Assembly: GCA_009885105.1 (NCBI GenBank)
Contig: VFLI01000063.1
Span: forward strand, 1-64,000
Origin: Spirochaetia bacterium
GTDB taxonomy: Bacteria > Spirochaetota > Leptospiria > Leptospirales > Leptonemataceae
Length of the DNA stretch: 64,000 bases
Reading direction: 5' to 3'
A model generated the notes under the pieces. That model worked only from the letters and a program-made list of their open reading frames with translations, had not been told where the DNA came from and did not search any database. Position numbers and translations under genes: made by a program. The first letter of the stretch is position 1, and the number at the start of each line of letters is the position of its first letter. Positions 44,623-54,329 of the stretch are shown here, piece by piece.

Positions 44623-47202
44623 TTAAGACCGCGGCTCTGCCGCGGTCTTTTTCATTTTTGTGATTCTCACCCGGGAATTCCAGACTTCCACAGGAAGATT
44701 CAGAATCCTTGTCATAAGTTCCGCCATAGAAAGAGCTCCGGTTTCCGGATCGTCAATTGAAAAGTATACATTTTTTCCGTTGAGCGACAAATCTAACAGA
44801 GCCGAGCGGACTTTTTTCTGCACTTCACGGATATTTTCCGCTCCTCTGTGCCGGTTCTTTTTCTTTCTGTCTTTCTTTATGAATGATATTGTTTCAGGAG
44901 ATTTATCCAGGTTCCGGAATGCTTCTTCAGCATCGGCCTCATCCGTGAAATTCAGGCAGTAGTTTTTCGACTCATCCTGAATTTTGCGGGGCACGGAAGG
45001 CAGCAGTTTCAGATTTTTCAGCATGAGGCCGTCCGGAAGATTTTCCGATAGCGATTGCGCAGAAACATCGGTGTCAATATCCTGATAGAGCTCTACATAA
45101 AGAGTTTCTGACTCCGAGTGAAAAAAAAGCGGAAGTGAATCGGTAAAATGAAAAATTTCATGTTTGTTAAAACCGCGCGAAAAAGTCATCGGCAGACCGG
45201 CGCGGCGGGAGGCTTTGCGGATTACATTCGCCGTGTCCAGATGGCTGACATAAATGAAGGACCCGGATTTTGAGTATTCAATCAGAAGAACGCATTTTCT
45301 TTCAAATTTTTCCGGGGGGATGAGAACCGGTTTGAGCAGCTCTGCGGGGAAATTGGATTCAACCAGCGCCTGTTTGTGAGGGGGATGCATGTTTTCTTCT
45401 GTTACGGCTTCGTATCGTCTGTAATCCTTCTCAAGTTTTTCTCTGGAGAAGCCCTCAACAATGTGCTCCCAGGGAGTGTCGGACAGGCCTTCCCGTTTAT
45501 CCATCCACTGATGCAGAAGATTTTCCGGTATCCGGGCGATGATATCCTGCCAGATATCTTTGCGAAACTGGTCGTCCCATGAGTCAAACCTGGCGCCGGC
45601 CTCGAAAGCCTGGAGAATGTAAGGCGAAATCCTGGTGTCGCTACGGGAGAGGAGCCCTTCCACATAACCCATCCAGGGATCCGGCGACTTGATATGAACT
45701 CTTCTGGTGTGAAGACTGCTCTTGATTCGCCGAAGCGCATCGAGAAAATATTCCGGAGTCTGCTGTTTCTCCCACTGAAAAGTGGTGAACGGCTTTGGAA
45801 CAAAGAGAGAGACCGTCACATTGATATTTTTTCTCTGACCGCTCTGCCGGGCAAGTTCGCCCAGAGCGTTCAGGGCCCGGATGAGATCGTCCACCTCACG
45901 GCCCTCCGGATCGGGCAGGCCGGTCATAAAATAAACTTTTACGAGGTCCCAGCCTCGGGAGAATATTTCTTTTATCAGATAATGCAGATTTTCCTCGGAC
46001 GATTTCTTGAAAATCCGCTCTCTCATTATTTCGCTGCCCGCTTCAAGCGCAAACGTCACGCTGCTCCGCCGGATTCCGGATGTCATTTCCAGAACGGGAA
46101 TTGTTTTCACCTGTACGCGCAGACTCGGCAACGAAAGCGATATCCCCTGAGGTCCGTATTTATTTGCCATTTCAACGACCAGCTCTTCCAGCCAGGGGTA
46201 ATCCGCGATTGACAGGGAATGCAGGGAAATCGAGTCGCTTCCTGTTTTCCTCAGCATCTTTTCCGCAGCCTGGACCAGAGTGTCAACTTCCGCATGACGA
46301 AGCGGCCTTTTCCAAAAACCCGCATGACAGAACCGGCAGCTCTGCGCGCAGCCGCGGTTTACCTCAACAACAAGCCTGTCCTGTGTGATGTCGATGCTCG
46401 GCAGGACGATATTGTCAAGAACGGCAAAAGCGCCCGCTCTGTAAGTTCTCTTCTGGACGGTGCGGCCGCTGTACTGCATGACGCCGGAGCTCGTCTCATG
46501 AACTTTATAAAACTCCGGCAGAACCAGCCCTTCGACTTTCTGCAATTCGCATAAAATTTCCAGCCGTGTCCGGCCTGACTCTTTTCCGGCGGCGATTGTC
46601 TCCAGAATCTCAAGGATTGCGTCTTCGCCGTCGCCCATAAAAATGGCGTCCATAAAATCAAAAAGCGGCAATGGATTGGAGACAGCTGTCCCGCCGGTAA
46701 TAATGAATGGATCGCAGGCCCTTCTCTCTTTACGCAGGAGAGGAATGCCGGCAAGCTGCAGAGCATACAGAAGATTCGTGTAGTGAAGTTCGTGCGCGGT
46801 GTTGAATCCCCATAGATCAAAAGATCCAGCGGGAAGAAATCGGTCCAGTGAGTACAGCGGAATCCCGGCGCCCCTCAATGCCTGGGCGAAATCAGGCCAG
46901 GGCAGAAAAGCGCGGTCCGCAAGAAAATCTTCCCGGCGGTTCACGCAGTCGTATAGAATTTTCAGACCCTGATTGGACATGCCCAGTTCATATGTATCCG
47001 GATAACTGAAGAGCGCCCGGGCCCGCACCGATTCTGGATTTTTTTTTGCCGCAATGCCAAATTCACCGCCGACATACCGCCCCGGTTTCTCCACTTTCTG
47101 AAGAAGAGGGACGATTGCTTCGCGATCGACGAGGCGCAAAACTGGCGAAAATGGGATTCTAAGGCCTGTTTCTTTTTTTGAAATGACATTGGATAAATTC
47201 AT
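44623..47202 (-). CDS. Radical SAM protein with B12-binding-like N-terminus and DUF2344 domain
   Basis: The 859-aa protein fuses two modules: the radical SAM part of TIGR03960-type proteins (residues about 1-610) and a C-terminal TIGR03936/DUF2344 part (about 635-850, starting LLIEYSKSGSFIYVSHLDTANV). The first part has a cobalamin-binding-like N-terminal domain (FSYPDTYELGMSNQGLKIL) and the cluster motif RGCAQSCRFCHAGFW, with CxxxCxxC. The family is widespread but its substrate is unknown; a link to ribosome or tRNA modification has been proposed from gene neighbourhoods. The last ten codons lie over the ssb terminator hairpin. Confidence 0.85.
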   Translation of the reverse strand: MNLSNVISKKETGLRIPFSPVLRLVDREAIVPLLQKVEKPGRYVGGEFGIAAKKNPESVRARALFSYPDTYELGMSNQGLKILYDCVNRREDFLADRAFLPWPDFAQALRGAGIPLYSLDRFLPAGSFDLWGFNTAHELHYTNLLYALQLAGIPLLRKERRACDPFIITGGTAVSNPLPLFDFMDAIFMGDGEDAILEILETIAAGKESGRTRLEILCELQKVEGLVLPEFYKVHETSSGVMQYSGRTVQKRTYRAGAFAVLDNIVLPSIDITQDRLVVEVNRGCAQSCRFCHAGFWKRPLRHAEVDTLVQAAEKMLRKTGSDSISLHSLSIADYPWLEELVVEMANKYGPQGISLSLPSLRVQVKTIPVLEMTSGIRRSSVTFALEAGSEIMRERIFKKSSEENLHYLIKEIFSRGWDLVKVYFMTGLPDPEGREVDDLIRALNALGELARQSGQRKNINVTVSLFVPKPFTTFQWEKQQTPEYFLDALRRIKSSLHTRRVHIKSPDPWMGYVEGLLSRSDTRISPYILQAFEAGARFDSWDDQFRKDIWQDIIARIPENLLHQWMDKREGLSDTPWEHIVEGFSREKLEKDYRRYEAVTEENMHPPHKQALVESNFPAELLKPVLIPPEKFERKCVLLIEYSKSGSFIYVSHLDTANVIRKASRRAGLPMTFSRGFNKHEIFHFTDSLPLFFHSESETLYVELYQDIDTDVSAQSLSENLPDGLMLKNLKLLPSVPRKIQDESKNYCLNFTDEADAEEAFRNLDKSPETISFIKKDRKKKNRHRGAENIREVQKKVRSALLDLSLNGKNVYFSIDDPETGALSMAELMTRILNLPVEVWNSRVRITKMKKTAAEPRS
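44625..44652 (+). terminator. Perfect terminator hairpin after ssb
   Basis: AAGACCGCGGC (44625-44635), loop TCT, GCCGCGGTCTT (44639-44649), then T-rich sequence. The 11-bp stem is perfect. On the other strand it codes for the last residues of the radical SAM protein (TAAEPRS). Confidence 0.88.
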
Positions 47203-47238
47203 ATTTGTTTTAAACGCTTTAGTGAGTCCTCCTGGGAT

Positions 47239-47892
47239 TCACTTTGTCCCGAACATCCTGTCTCCCGCATCGCCGAGCCCCGGAAGAATATATCCGTCCT
47301 TATTCAATTCCCTGTCCAGACTGGCTGAGAAAATTTTTATATCAGGATGCGCCTGCGAAAGACGGGTAACGCCCTCCGGTGATGATATTATAGACACATA
47401 CATTATTTTATTTATATTTATTTCCTTAAGTTTCTGCACTGCGGCGACGGCAGATCCCCCCGTCGCAAGCATGGGATCCAGCAGAAAAACGGTCCGTGAC
47501 TGGCAGTTCCCTGGAATCTTAAAAAAATAACTTTTTGGCTCCAGAGTTTCCTCATCTCTGTACATTCCGATATGACCGACTCTGGCCCCCGGCAGAAGAC
47601 ACAGAAAGGCGTCCACCATGCCGAGACCGGCGCGCAGGATAGGCAGAATCGCCGGTTTTTTTCCTGTGATTACCGGAGCCATGAACTCTTCCAGCGGCGT
47701 TCTGACCATTTCAACGCCGAGTGGAAGATCGCTGGTCGCCTCATACGCCATCAGAAGCGTGATTTCATGCACCAGTTCCTTGAATTTTTTTTTGCTCGTC
47801 GAAACATCCCGAAGCTTTGTCAGCTTGTGCTTGATCAAGGGATGATCCATTTCAAAGAAGTTGCGAAATACAGCATGCTGTTTTACAGGCAT
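47239..47892 (-). CDS. upp: Uracil phosphoribosyltransferase
   Basis: The 217-aa enzyme makes UMP from uracil and PRPP. Motifs: HPLIKHKLTKLRD at the N-terminus, PVITGKKPAILPILRAGLGMVD, PRPP loop LLDPMLATGGSAVAAV, and the uracil-binding GLGDAGDRMFGT at the C-terminus. ATG 47892 follows AAAGGATAC; the alternative ATG 47850 would match E. coli Upp length better, so the first 14 residues may be an extension. The radical SAM gene follows after 36 bp. With cdd and punA at 60-61 kb it is part of nucleoside and base salvage. Confidence 0.95.
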   Translation of the reverse strand: MPVKQHAVFRNFFEMDHPLIKHKLTKLRDVSTSKKKFKELVHEITLLMAYEATSDLPLGVEMVRTPLEEFMAPVITGKKPAILPILRAGLGMVDAFLCLLPGARVGHIGMYRDEETLEPKSYFFKIPGNCQSRTVFLLDPMLATGGSAVAAVQKLKEININKIMYVSIISSPEGVTRLSQAHPDIKIFSASLDRELNKDGYILPGLGDAGDRMFGTK

Positions 47893-48030
47893 GTATCCTT
47901 TATTTCAATAGGGGTTGGAGAACACTACAAAAAAATACAGCTCTATACAAGAGATTAGCCCGGAGTCACAGAGAGCACGGAGGGAAGAAAGAAAAAAAGC
48001 CGCGGCAATCCGCAGCTTCGCTTCTTTGAG

Positions 48031-48100
48031 CGAATGGGCGCCCGTTGAGAACTCAAGCGGTCCGCCGCCGCCGCCAGTTCGAAAACGGCGTGCCCATTCG
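48031..48100. repeat. Large near-perfect inverted repeat
   Basis: CGAATGGGCGCCCGTT (48031-48046) and AACGGCGTGCCCATTCG (48084-48100) pair with one mismatch region, around a 37-nt centre that contains TTGAGAACTCAA and a run of CCG triplets. It begins 5 bp beyond the PLD gene stop on that gene's downstream side, so it may be an elaborate terminator or a recombination-like site. Confidence 0.5.
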
Positions 48101-48105
48101 TGAAA

Positions 48106-50970
48106 CTAGGGACAGCCCACGCAGGTAAAATCGGAGCCGTTGTTCGAGTCGGTATTTCTTTGCAAATAGTTACCGGTGGTACCGCCGACATAGCTCGAAC
48201 AGGCATTCTGTATATCGCCATCGTTGAAGCTGTCCACAGGGAAAATACCGTTCAGATTGTATGCTGACGTCATTGTGGCCAGGTCACGAAAACCGCCGGT
48301 TACAAGATCCGCGGGAATGTCGCCGTCGCGGTTGGAATAACACATGATATCCATTGGAGTGGAAGTTAAGTCATAGGAAGCAAAAACAATCAGATCTGTT
48401 CCTGCGACGCCTGGAACGGGGGAGAAAACCTGCCATGTACTGTTGGCGGCCAGTCCGCTGACAATGGCGCCGGGATTTGCTGTTATGCTGTATGTTTGTA
48501 TCGCCGACAAACGTTGGTCTTCAGGAGTCACAGACGGCGCCAGGCACGGTGCATCGCATGACTGGTTCAAAGTTACCTGAATATACTGGCCCGCTGTGAT
48601 CAGAACATCGCCCATCCTGTAAATCAGAAGCGGTGATGGATTGGTATAATCATAATAATATATACCGAGTTTGTTTAGAGTTCCTGTACTAAGAGCGTAA
48701 AGGACAATTATGTCCTGGCTTCCCGACTGCGAGGGATACACTCTTTCGATTCTGACTGTGGCATTTGCATTCCCATGACCCTCAATGCTTACACTGCCCC
48801 CGGCAGCGAATCCTCCTGTAACATCATTTCCATTTGATTGTACAGTTAGTGTATGGATGGAGTTCTGTGTTTGCGCATTCGTAGTGACAAGCAGCCGCGA
48901 AGAATCGGTGGGATCGATCACTGAGGCACAGGGTGCAGTACAAAACCCCCCGCAGACAAAGGATTCTGTGCCCGGACAGTTAGAATTTACGGTAGGAACA
49001 GTCAGCATGGCCCAGCGCATCTGTATTGTTGCAGTTGTGGATGATGTAGAAAAGGCATACAGAGGTATATTAGTAAAATTATTAATTCCATTGTAAGATT
49101 TTGAAGCTGCCGTCGGGAATGTGGAATTGCCGCTGTAGTTCGGCGTTCCGATAGTACACTGAGTCCAGATATTGCTGCCGCCATACAGGCATTGGCGATA
49201 GAGATCACCGATCTGACCGGTGCCATTCAAATAGTACAGACCGGAATTGTCACAGAACGGGGCCACTGCGTCATTGTTGCAGTTGTTTCCATTGGAGGTG
49301 AACCAGCTGCCCGGACTGGTGCCGAGCATGGCCGTGCCGGTGGTCGGATGGAAAAATCTTTCCATCGAATGCACGCGTTTATTGAAAGAATCCAGTTTGC
49401 CGGCCACAGGAGGATCGCCATTTCCCGCCTGGTCAATGAGGTTCATGGCAACATCATACAGCCTGATATTCATAGCGGAGCTGTTCAGACTGAAGTTTTT
49501 CGCGCCGGAAATTTTATTGTCCATACTGTCGATGGCGCCATTGGCGACTTTGAGCAGGAAATAACCGTTTGCCGGAATGATCAGCCGGCCCGGGCCCAGA
49601 TGTCGTGTCGCCACACCGGGCTCATACCAGTTGAATTCATCCGGAATCGGGTAATGGCCTGTTTCTCTAGTATCCCAGGTGATGGTCCAGTGACTCATGT
49701 CGATATCGCGGTTTGTCATGTTCCGGAACTCAATCCAGTCATCGTTTGCGTCGAGTGACGTTCCTGTGTAAGAGCCTGCATACATCACTTCGGATATTAC
49801 AATATCGCCCGAAAACGCCACATCGCCCGATGGATGCCTCAACTGATTTTGAATTGGTTTTGAGACATCCCAGATACCCTGCCACTGTTTCTGAAGTTCC
49901 TGGGCGACCCAGGGCGAGTGAATGACCATCATGTTTTCGTCATTGTTCTCCACCGCGTTGTTGGACCAGTTGAAAGATCCTGTGCTCACTATGGCGCCGT
50001 CGATAATTAATGTCTTTGTGTGCAGTTTCCCGCCATGCGATTTAAGACCTGGAATCGCCGTATTCTCATTTCCGTCCTCGCGGTTGAATGGTCCTGCTGC
50101 CATGTAGCGGCCTGCATTGTACAGACGTGGCGCCTCTTCGGACGTGCCGGCGATGAATGTTGAATCGTGTATACCGCGGACGAGAACTCCTCTTTTGGCG
50201 GCCCGGATCAGCGCGGATGTCATTTCATCATGGGTGAAAGCGAATATCATGAACTGGATTTCCCGCTGCGCGCCGTTGATCAGCTGGATAATTCTGTTCA
50301 TTGCGTCTTTTCCGTCATAAGGACTGAAATAAAGCTCCACAGGAGTAAAATTCACCATATGCGAATGGTTTGTTGTAAAAGGAACCTTCTGGGCGCCGTA
50401 TCTTCCATAGTACATCTGTTCAAATTCGCGCGTGTAGTCGCGGCTGAGCGATGTCGATTCGATTATCATAAAATTATTATTATTTTTTCTCAGATCCGTG
50501 TCCGTGAAGTTTGCCGTCCCCATAAAGAGGTATTTTGAATCGATCACGGCGAATTTATTGTGATGAATGGCGGTTGAGTTCCCGATTGAGAATGGGATCG
50601 TGGTGCGGAGAATCTGCCGATACCCTTCCGTGACGGCTTCGTCCACATCCCCCACCAGACGGATCGGTATATTTCTTTCGTCAGCAGCCATGACGGCATC
50701 GATGATAGACTGTCTTCCCAGATTGTACACCGCCATATCAATCCTGTACTGAGCCTGATCCAGAAGTTCAACGAGTTTCAAATCGACTTTCTTGTCGACC
50801 ATGGTCTGTTCGGATGTTCCCGGCTCGTTGTAAAACACCTGAAACCGTTCATTCCCCAGAAGCCAGTAGCCTGGATCGCTCCAGATATCATTGCCCAGAT
50901 GATTTGTGCATGCAAAGGACGCGAAGGATAAAATCAACAATGTTGAGATTTTTTCTATTGTCGTTTTCAT
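48106..50970 (-). CDS. Phospholipase D-like lipoprotein with lamin-tail domain
   Basis: The 954-aa protein has a lipoprotein signal ending SFASFAC (Cys21). It has two intact HKD motifs, HHNKFAVID (His137, Lys139, Asp144) and LHTKTLIID (His317, Lys319, Asp324), so the PLD fold (about 45-370) is probably active, on phospholipid or nucleic acid. A lamin-tail domain follows at about 390-540 (VISEVMYAGS...WIEFRNMTNRDIDMSHW). The remaining 400 residues are Cys-containing, Asn/Thr/Gly-rich beta repeats. The frame is open to 51129, but ATG 50970 has a TAGGAAA site. It sits 8 bp downstream of the beta-barrel gene in a three-gene operon. Confidence 0.82.
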   Translation of the reverse strand: MKTTIEKISTLLILSFASFACTNHLGNDIWSDPGYWLLGNERFQVFYNEPGTSEQTMVDKKVDLKLVELLDQAQYRIDMAVYNLGRQSIIDAVMAADERNIPIRLVGDVDEAVTEGYRQILRTTIPFSIGNSTAIHHNKFAVIDSKYLFMGTANFTDTDLRKNNNNFMIIESTSLSRDYTREFEQMYYGRYGAQKVPFTTNHSHMVNFTPVELYFSPYDGKDAMNRIIQLINGAQREIQFMIFAFTHDEMTSALIRAAKRGVLVRGIHDSTFIAGTSEEAPRLYNAGRYMAAGPFNREDGNENTAIPGLKSHGGKLHTKTLIIDGAIVSTGSFNWSNNAVENNDENMMVIHSPWVAQELQKQWQGIWDVSKPIQNQLRHPSGDVAFSGDIVISEVMYAGSYTGTSLDANDDWIEFRNMTNRDIDMSHWTITWDTRETGHYPIPDEFNWYEPGVATRHLGPGRLIIPANGYFLLKVANGAIDSMDNKISGAKNFSLNSSAMNIRLYDVAMNLIDQAGNGDPPVAGKLDSFNKRVHSMERFFHPTTGTAMLGTSPGSWFTSNGNNCNNDAVAPFCDNSGLYYLNGTGQIGDLYRQCLYGGSNIWTQCTIGTPNYSGNSTFPTAASKSYNGINNFTNIPLYAFSTSSTTATIQMRWAMLTVPTVNSNCPGTESFVCGGFCTAPCASVIDPTDSSRLLVTTNAQTQNSIHTLTVQSNGNDVTGGFAAGGSVSIEGHGNANATVRIERVYPSQSGSQDIIVLYALSTGTLNKLGIYYYDYTNPSPLLIYRMGDVLITAGQYIQVTLNQSCDAPCLAPSVTPEDQRLSAIQTYSITANPGAIVSGLAANSTWQVFSPVPGVAGTDLIVFASYDLTSTPMDIMCYSNRDGDIPADLVTGGFRDLATMTSAYNLNGIFPVDSFNDGDIQNACSSYVGGTTGNYLQRNTDSNNGSDFTCVGCP

Positions 50971-50978
50971 ATGGTTTC

Positions 50979-52823
50979 CTAAAATATCAGCTTTGTGCCC
51001 AGCTGAAAACCGACAAACCGCGTGCTGCCCTGCGGTGTTCCCTGAACAAGGCCCGGCGTGCTGTAATAGCGCATGGGAACAAAAACGCCGTACGTCATCC
51101 AGATTTTCCAGTTTGGGATGGCCTCCCATTCCGCGCCAAAATCGTATTCTTCTCCCATGGGCGCGCCAAATCTTCTGGCCGCCTGCATGACTGTGTTTTG
51201 ATTGGGATAGATCGGCGCGGCTACCATCAGCAAAATGTTCTGAGATATTGTATTGCCGCGGTCTTTATTGTTGAATATTCCACCCAGGCCGGGACTGCCG
51301 GTGTCGTACAGTACAACTCTATTTGTGTCAACAAGCCGCCACCAGTCAAATTTCAGATAGAAATTCCGGAGAATTCCCAGGGCCACTCCCACATGTTTTA
51401 CTTCCGTGCCCGATTTTCTGTCCCTGTCGTACGGAGTGTCATAGATGCCGGATGACGATGTATACGCGGTTGGATGAATTCCGTAATACAGGTCGGTCAA
51501 GAGCCCCCCGGCATGCGCTGCTTTGAATCCTACAAAACCGTGAGAAAATTGCGAACCATCAGCATAATACCTTCCGCCCTGGGCGTAAAAATATGATCCA
51601 AGAAGGAGGATTCGCCTGTTGAAAAACGACAGTTCCACTTCGCCCATGTACGCCTTGCCGTTATTATCCACATCCTGGGGAAGATAGGTCACTGATAGTT
51701 TTTTTCGATCGATACCGTAGCTCTGCGACACAGTCAGGGCCGTGCGCAGCCAGGATCGGTATCCCGCGTTTACTTTTACACCGCGCATGCCGGAGAAATC
51801 GTTGTCCGTAAAATTTCCCGATGTGCCATTGTTGGTTCTGTCCGCTCCGCCGTTGGAAACCCCGGCCACATTCACGCCGCCGAATTTCGCAACATAAGCA
51901 AAAGCACGGGCTTCCAGGTGCGTGCCTCCCAGATCCGCATCGCCAATGATTGGAAATCTGTATAGCAAACCGGACCGCGCCGTATTGACATCGCCGTTAA
52001 AATGCTTCACTTTCTCGGCATCATAACTGATATACTGAACAAAATTTGCGTTCTGCGTATTGGTTGCATTATTGTAAACATCAATGATGATCGCGTCCAT
52101 TCGGCCGAATTTTCCGTACCATCGAAACACAACTGCGTCCAGAATATCATCCAGAAGAAAATCCTTGTCGATACGGCCTCCGATAGTATAGTACTGTCTT
52201 CCAAAACGAATATCCGCGCGCGATGCCCTGGTGGGCTCTTTTTTCAGGTGAATGTCCAGATGCATCAGTCCAAAGTTCACAGTGTTCGCGCCATTTCGCG
52301 TCAATTTCAGGTCGTTGTTGGTATCGCGTCCTCCCAGCTGATCATGCCCCCAGAAACCGGTGCGCCAGACATCCACGCGAAAATCGAGCCTGGGATGAAT
52401 CGGGAAAAAAGCATCCAGTTCAACGCCGGAGACTCCGAACATCGTGCGATCATCCGTATTGTCGACGCTTGTTTCGTTGGAATTGTCCAGCTTTCGCAGA
52501 TCGGCGTTGTTAAAGTAGTTCATCGAAGTCCAGAACAGAAGCCGCCACTGGATTCTCTTAATCAGACTTTTCTTGGCCTCCGGATCAAGATCAAAAACAT
52601 TTTCATCGTAGGCAAAATCGTAGCTTTCACCGTCGGCTCCGGTACCGGGAGCTGCGACATCCTCGGCTTTTTTTTCCTGGGCAGCGGATCGTCTGTCCAG
52701 AGTTTCTGCTGCTTCTCCGGTTTCAGATCGGCCAAACTCATCCGCGAAGACGGTAGTGGCGAAAAAAGAAATTAGAACAACTGCCGGGATCGTAAAAATT
52801 GCCCGAATATAAAGTATTTTCAT
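50979..52823 (-). CDS. Predicted outer membrane beta-barrel protein, 614 aa
   Basis: The protein has a signal peptide (MKILYIRAIFTIPAVVLISF, cleaved near VFADEF), a charged Glu/Ala/Asp-rich linker (about 28-85), then alternating amphipathic strands with many Tyr, Phe, Trp and Asn (FWTSMNYFNNADLRKLDN, LDFRVDVWRTGFWGHDQ). It ends in VGFQLGTKLIF, the terminal-Phe signature of BamA substrates. The fold resembles alginate-export-type or long-chain transport barrels; I cannot name it. It is likely a partner of the flanking PLD/lamin-tail lipoproteins, which it separates by 39 and 8 bp. The ribosome site is weak (AGGA about 12 nt before ATG). Confidence 0.75.
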   Translation of the reverse strand: MKILYIRAIFTIPAVVLISFFATTVFADEFGRSETGEAAETLDRRSAAQEKKAEDVAAPGTGADGESYDFAYDENVFDLDPEAKKSLIKRIQWRLLFWTSMNYFNNADLRKLDNSNETSVDNTDDRTMFGVSGVELDAFFPIHPRLDFRVDVWRTGFWGHDQLGGRDTNNDLKLTRNGANTVNFGLMHLDIHLKKEPTRASRADIRFGRQYYTIGGRIDKDFLLDDILDAVVFRWYGKFGRMDAIIIDVYNNATNTQNANFVQYISYDAEKVKHFNGDVNTARSGLLYRFPIIGDADLGGTHLEARAFAYVAKFGGVNVAGVSNGGADRTNNGTSGNFTDNDFSGMRGVKVNAGYRSWLRTALTVSQSYGIDRKKLSVTYLPQDVDNNGKAYMGEVELSFFNRRILLLGSYFYAQGGRYYADGSQFSHGFVGFKAAHAGGLLTDLYYGIHPTAYTSSSGIYDTPYDRDRKSGTEVKHVGVALGILRNFYLKFDWWRLVDTNRVVLYDTGSPGLGGIFNNKDRGNTISQNILLMVAAPIYPNQNTVMQAARRFGAPMGEEYDFGAEWEAIPNWKIWMTYGVFVPMRYYSTPGLVQGTPQGSTRFVGFQLGTKLIF

Positions 52824-52862
52824 TTCTATATATATCCTAAATATTTATTCTTTTTAACGATT

Positions 52863-54329
52863 TCAAGAATTGGGTCCGCCCAGGGTGAAGGTCGCCGTTT
52901 GTTGAAAATCCGTCGGTTGATTGGTGTCAGTGCCGTTGGGAATGCGTTTGATGCCGACTGGATTGCCGGTGATATTTGTTATACAGCTTCCTTTTTGCCA
53001 GATTCCGGCATACTGGGCCGGACTGGCGCCGGACTGGCCTCCGCAATTTACGTTGGTCGCGTTCGTCGTCCATTCTATATAATCTATGATGGTCTGCCCA
53101 TCGTCCTGATAGAGCCGCGCGGAACTTGTGTCAGAGATACCCCCGGTTGAAACGATCCGCACCAGAGCTTTGCCGTCAGAAAAATCCTGATCATCCGCGT
53201 ACTGTACTGGCGCTGCATCTCGGTTTGCTTCAGAGTTGAAGCGGGCGATAGTCAAATACCCGCCAGGCGGCAGCGTCGTCAGCGAAGTTGTGCCAGGCGT
53301 ATATCCGATTATGACGCTGGAGTTGGCTGTAAAAGGAGAGGGATTATTGGAAACAGAAATACTGGCGCTGGAAATCTGCCAGCCTCGGATATCAATGGTC
53401 TCAGCAGTTGTGTTGTAAATTTCAATGAGTTCCGGGCTGTTGGCACCGCCATCGGTGCCTGTCGGATCAAAGAAAACTTCATTCAACAGAACTTTGTTCC
53501 GGTAATCGCCAAAACGAGGCGCGCCGTTCATGTGAGTCCATGTCAGCATGTGCGGAACGGGAAACCAGGAACCGGCCGGATCCTGCGGAGATTCGGGATA
53601 GAACCGGGATTCGATACGTATTGGCGGCGACAGCCAGTCCGGATCCACCGCTCTGTAGAACGTGTTGCCTGCTTTGGAAGCGGTGCTGCTGATCACACGA
53701 TTGTCATTGTATCGTGGATCGTAAAAACTATAAAAAACGCCCACGTACAGATCGAACATCTGCCTGTCGCCCACGGCATTGGTGGTGCTGGAAAAGGTCT
53801 GGTATTCCCCCTGGTAATTCTGCGGAGTGCCGGTGCTGTCGGCGACGTACACTTTCATATAATACTTGTCGGCCAATTTATTGAAGGGACGCGGCGGGTG
53901 CCGTTCCAGGTAATAAGTGCCGGCAAATCCCAGATCGTGTGAAAAACCAAAACCCTGAATACAGGACTTAGATTCAACAGTCGAACAGGTGGAACCGGAA
54001 CAGCATCGGGCAAAAGGATCGGCGCCGACATTGAAGACCCATACAGCAATAAAAGAAGCTTCTGTATACATGGGATTTGATTTGAATTCAAGATTGTTGA
54101 TTGTGACTTTTATATTGCCCGTGTCGTCGAAGTCGACATATCCCTGATCCATCAGCAGACCCTCTCCGGGGAACGCTTTGTCTGCAAGCAGGTCGAGGTT
54201 GTTGCTGCAGGAGATGGAGAGGAGAAGAAGGCAGAGCCACAGAGTCACGGAGAACACAGATAGGATGCGGAAGGATTCACCGCGGAGACGCTGAGGGCGA
54301 ACCTGCAGATTTTTCCCGGATTTATTCAT
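52863..54329 (-). CDS. Lamin-tail-domain lipoprotein
   Basis: The 488-aa protein has a long signal sequence ending SISC (Cys41). A unique domain of about 230 residues follows, including a Cys-rich patch (CCSGSTC...CIQG). A lamin-tail domain runs at about 279-440 (VLLNEVFFDPTG, ELIEIYNTTAETIDIRGWQISS) and a C-terminal RIPNGTDTNQPTDF-type motif. Residues about 11-36, including most of the hydrophobic core of the signal, are encoded by a copy of the dispersed repeat (54221-54300). Internal GTG codons at 54257 and 54248 would give a shorter signal without basic residues, so ATG 54329 is kept. It is the first gene of the lamin-tail/barrel/PLD operon. Confidence 0.75.
   Translation of the reverse strand: MNKSGKNLQVRPQRLRGESFRILSVFSVTLWLCLLLLSISCSNNLDLLADKAFPGEGLLMDQGYVDFDDTGNIKVTINNLEFKSNPMYTEASFIAVWVFNVGADPFARCCSGSTCSTVESKSCIQGFGFSHDLGFAGTYYLERHPPRPFNKLADKYYMKVYVADSTGTPQNYQGEYQTFSSTTNAVGDRQMFDLYVGVFYSFYDPRYNDNRVISSTASKAGNTFYRAVDPDWLSPPIRIESRFYPESPQDPAGSWFPVPHMLTWTHMNGAPRFGDYRNKVLLNEVFFDPTGTDGGANSPELIEIYNTTAETIDIRGWQISSASISVSNNPSPFTANSSVIIGYTPGTTSLTTLPPGGYLTIARFNSEANRDAAPVQYADDQDFSDGKALVRIVSTGGISDTSSARLYQDDGQTIIDYIEWTTNATNVNCGGQSGASPAQYAGIWQKGSCITNITGNPVGIKRIPNGTDTNQPTDFQQTATFTLGGPNS
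54221..54300. repeat. Repeat-derived segment inside the lipoprotein 5' end (copy C)
   Basis: On the minus strand the segment contains GTCTCCGCGGTGAATCCTTC, then TCTGTGTTCTCCGTGACTCT. The first part matches the right arm of copy E (GTCTCTGCGGTGAATCTTC). It is read in frame as RLRGESFRILSVFSVTLWLC. Confidence 0.65.

Noticed and set aside
48031-48100. Integron attC site
   Set aside because: The paired arms do not show the GTTRRRY/RYYYAAC core boxes in the right place and there is no integrase or gene cassette array.
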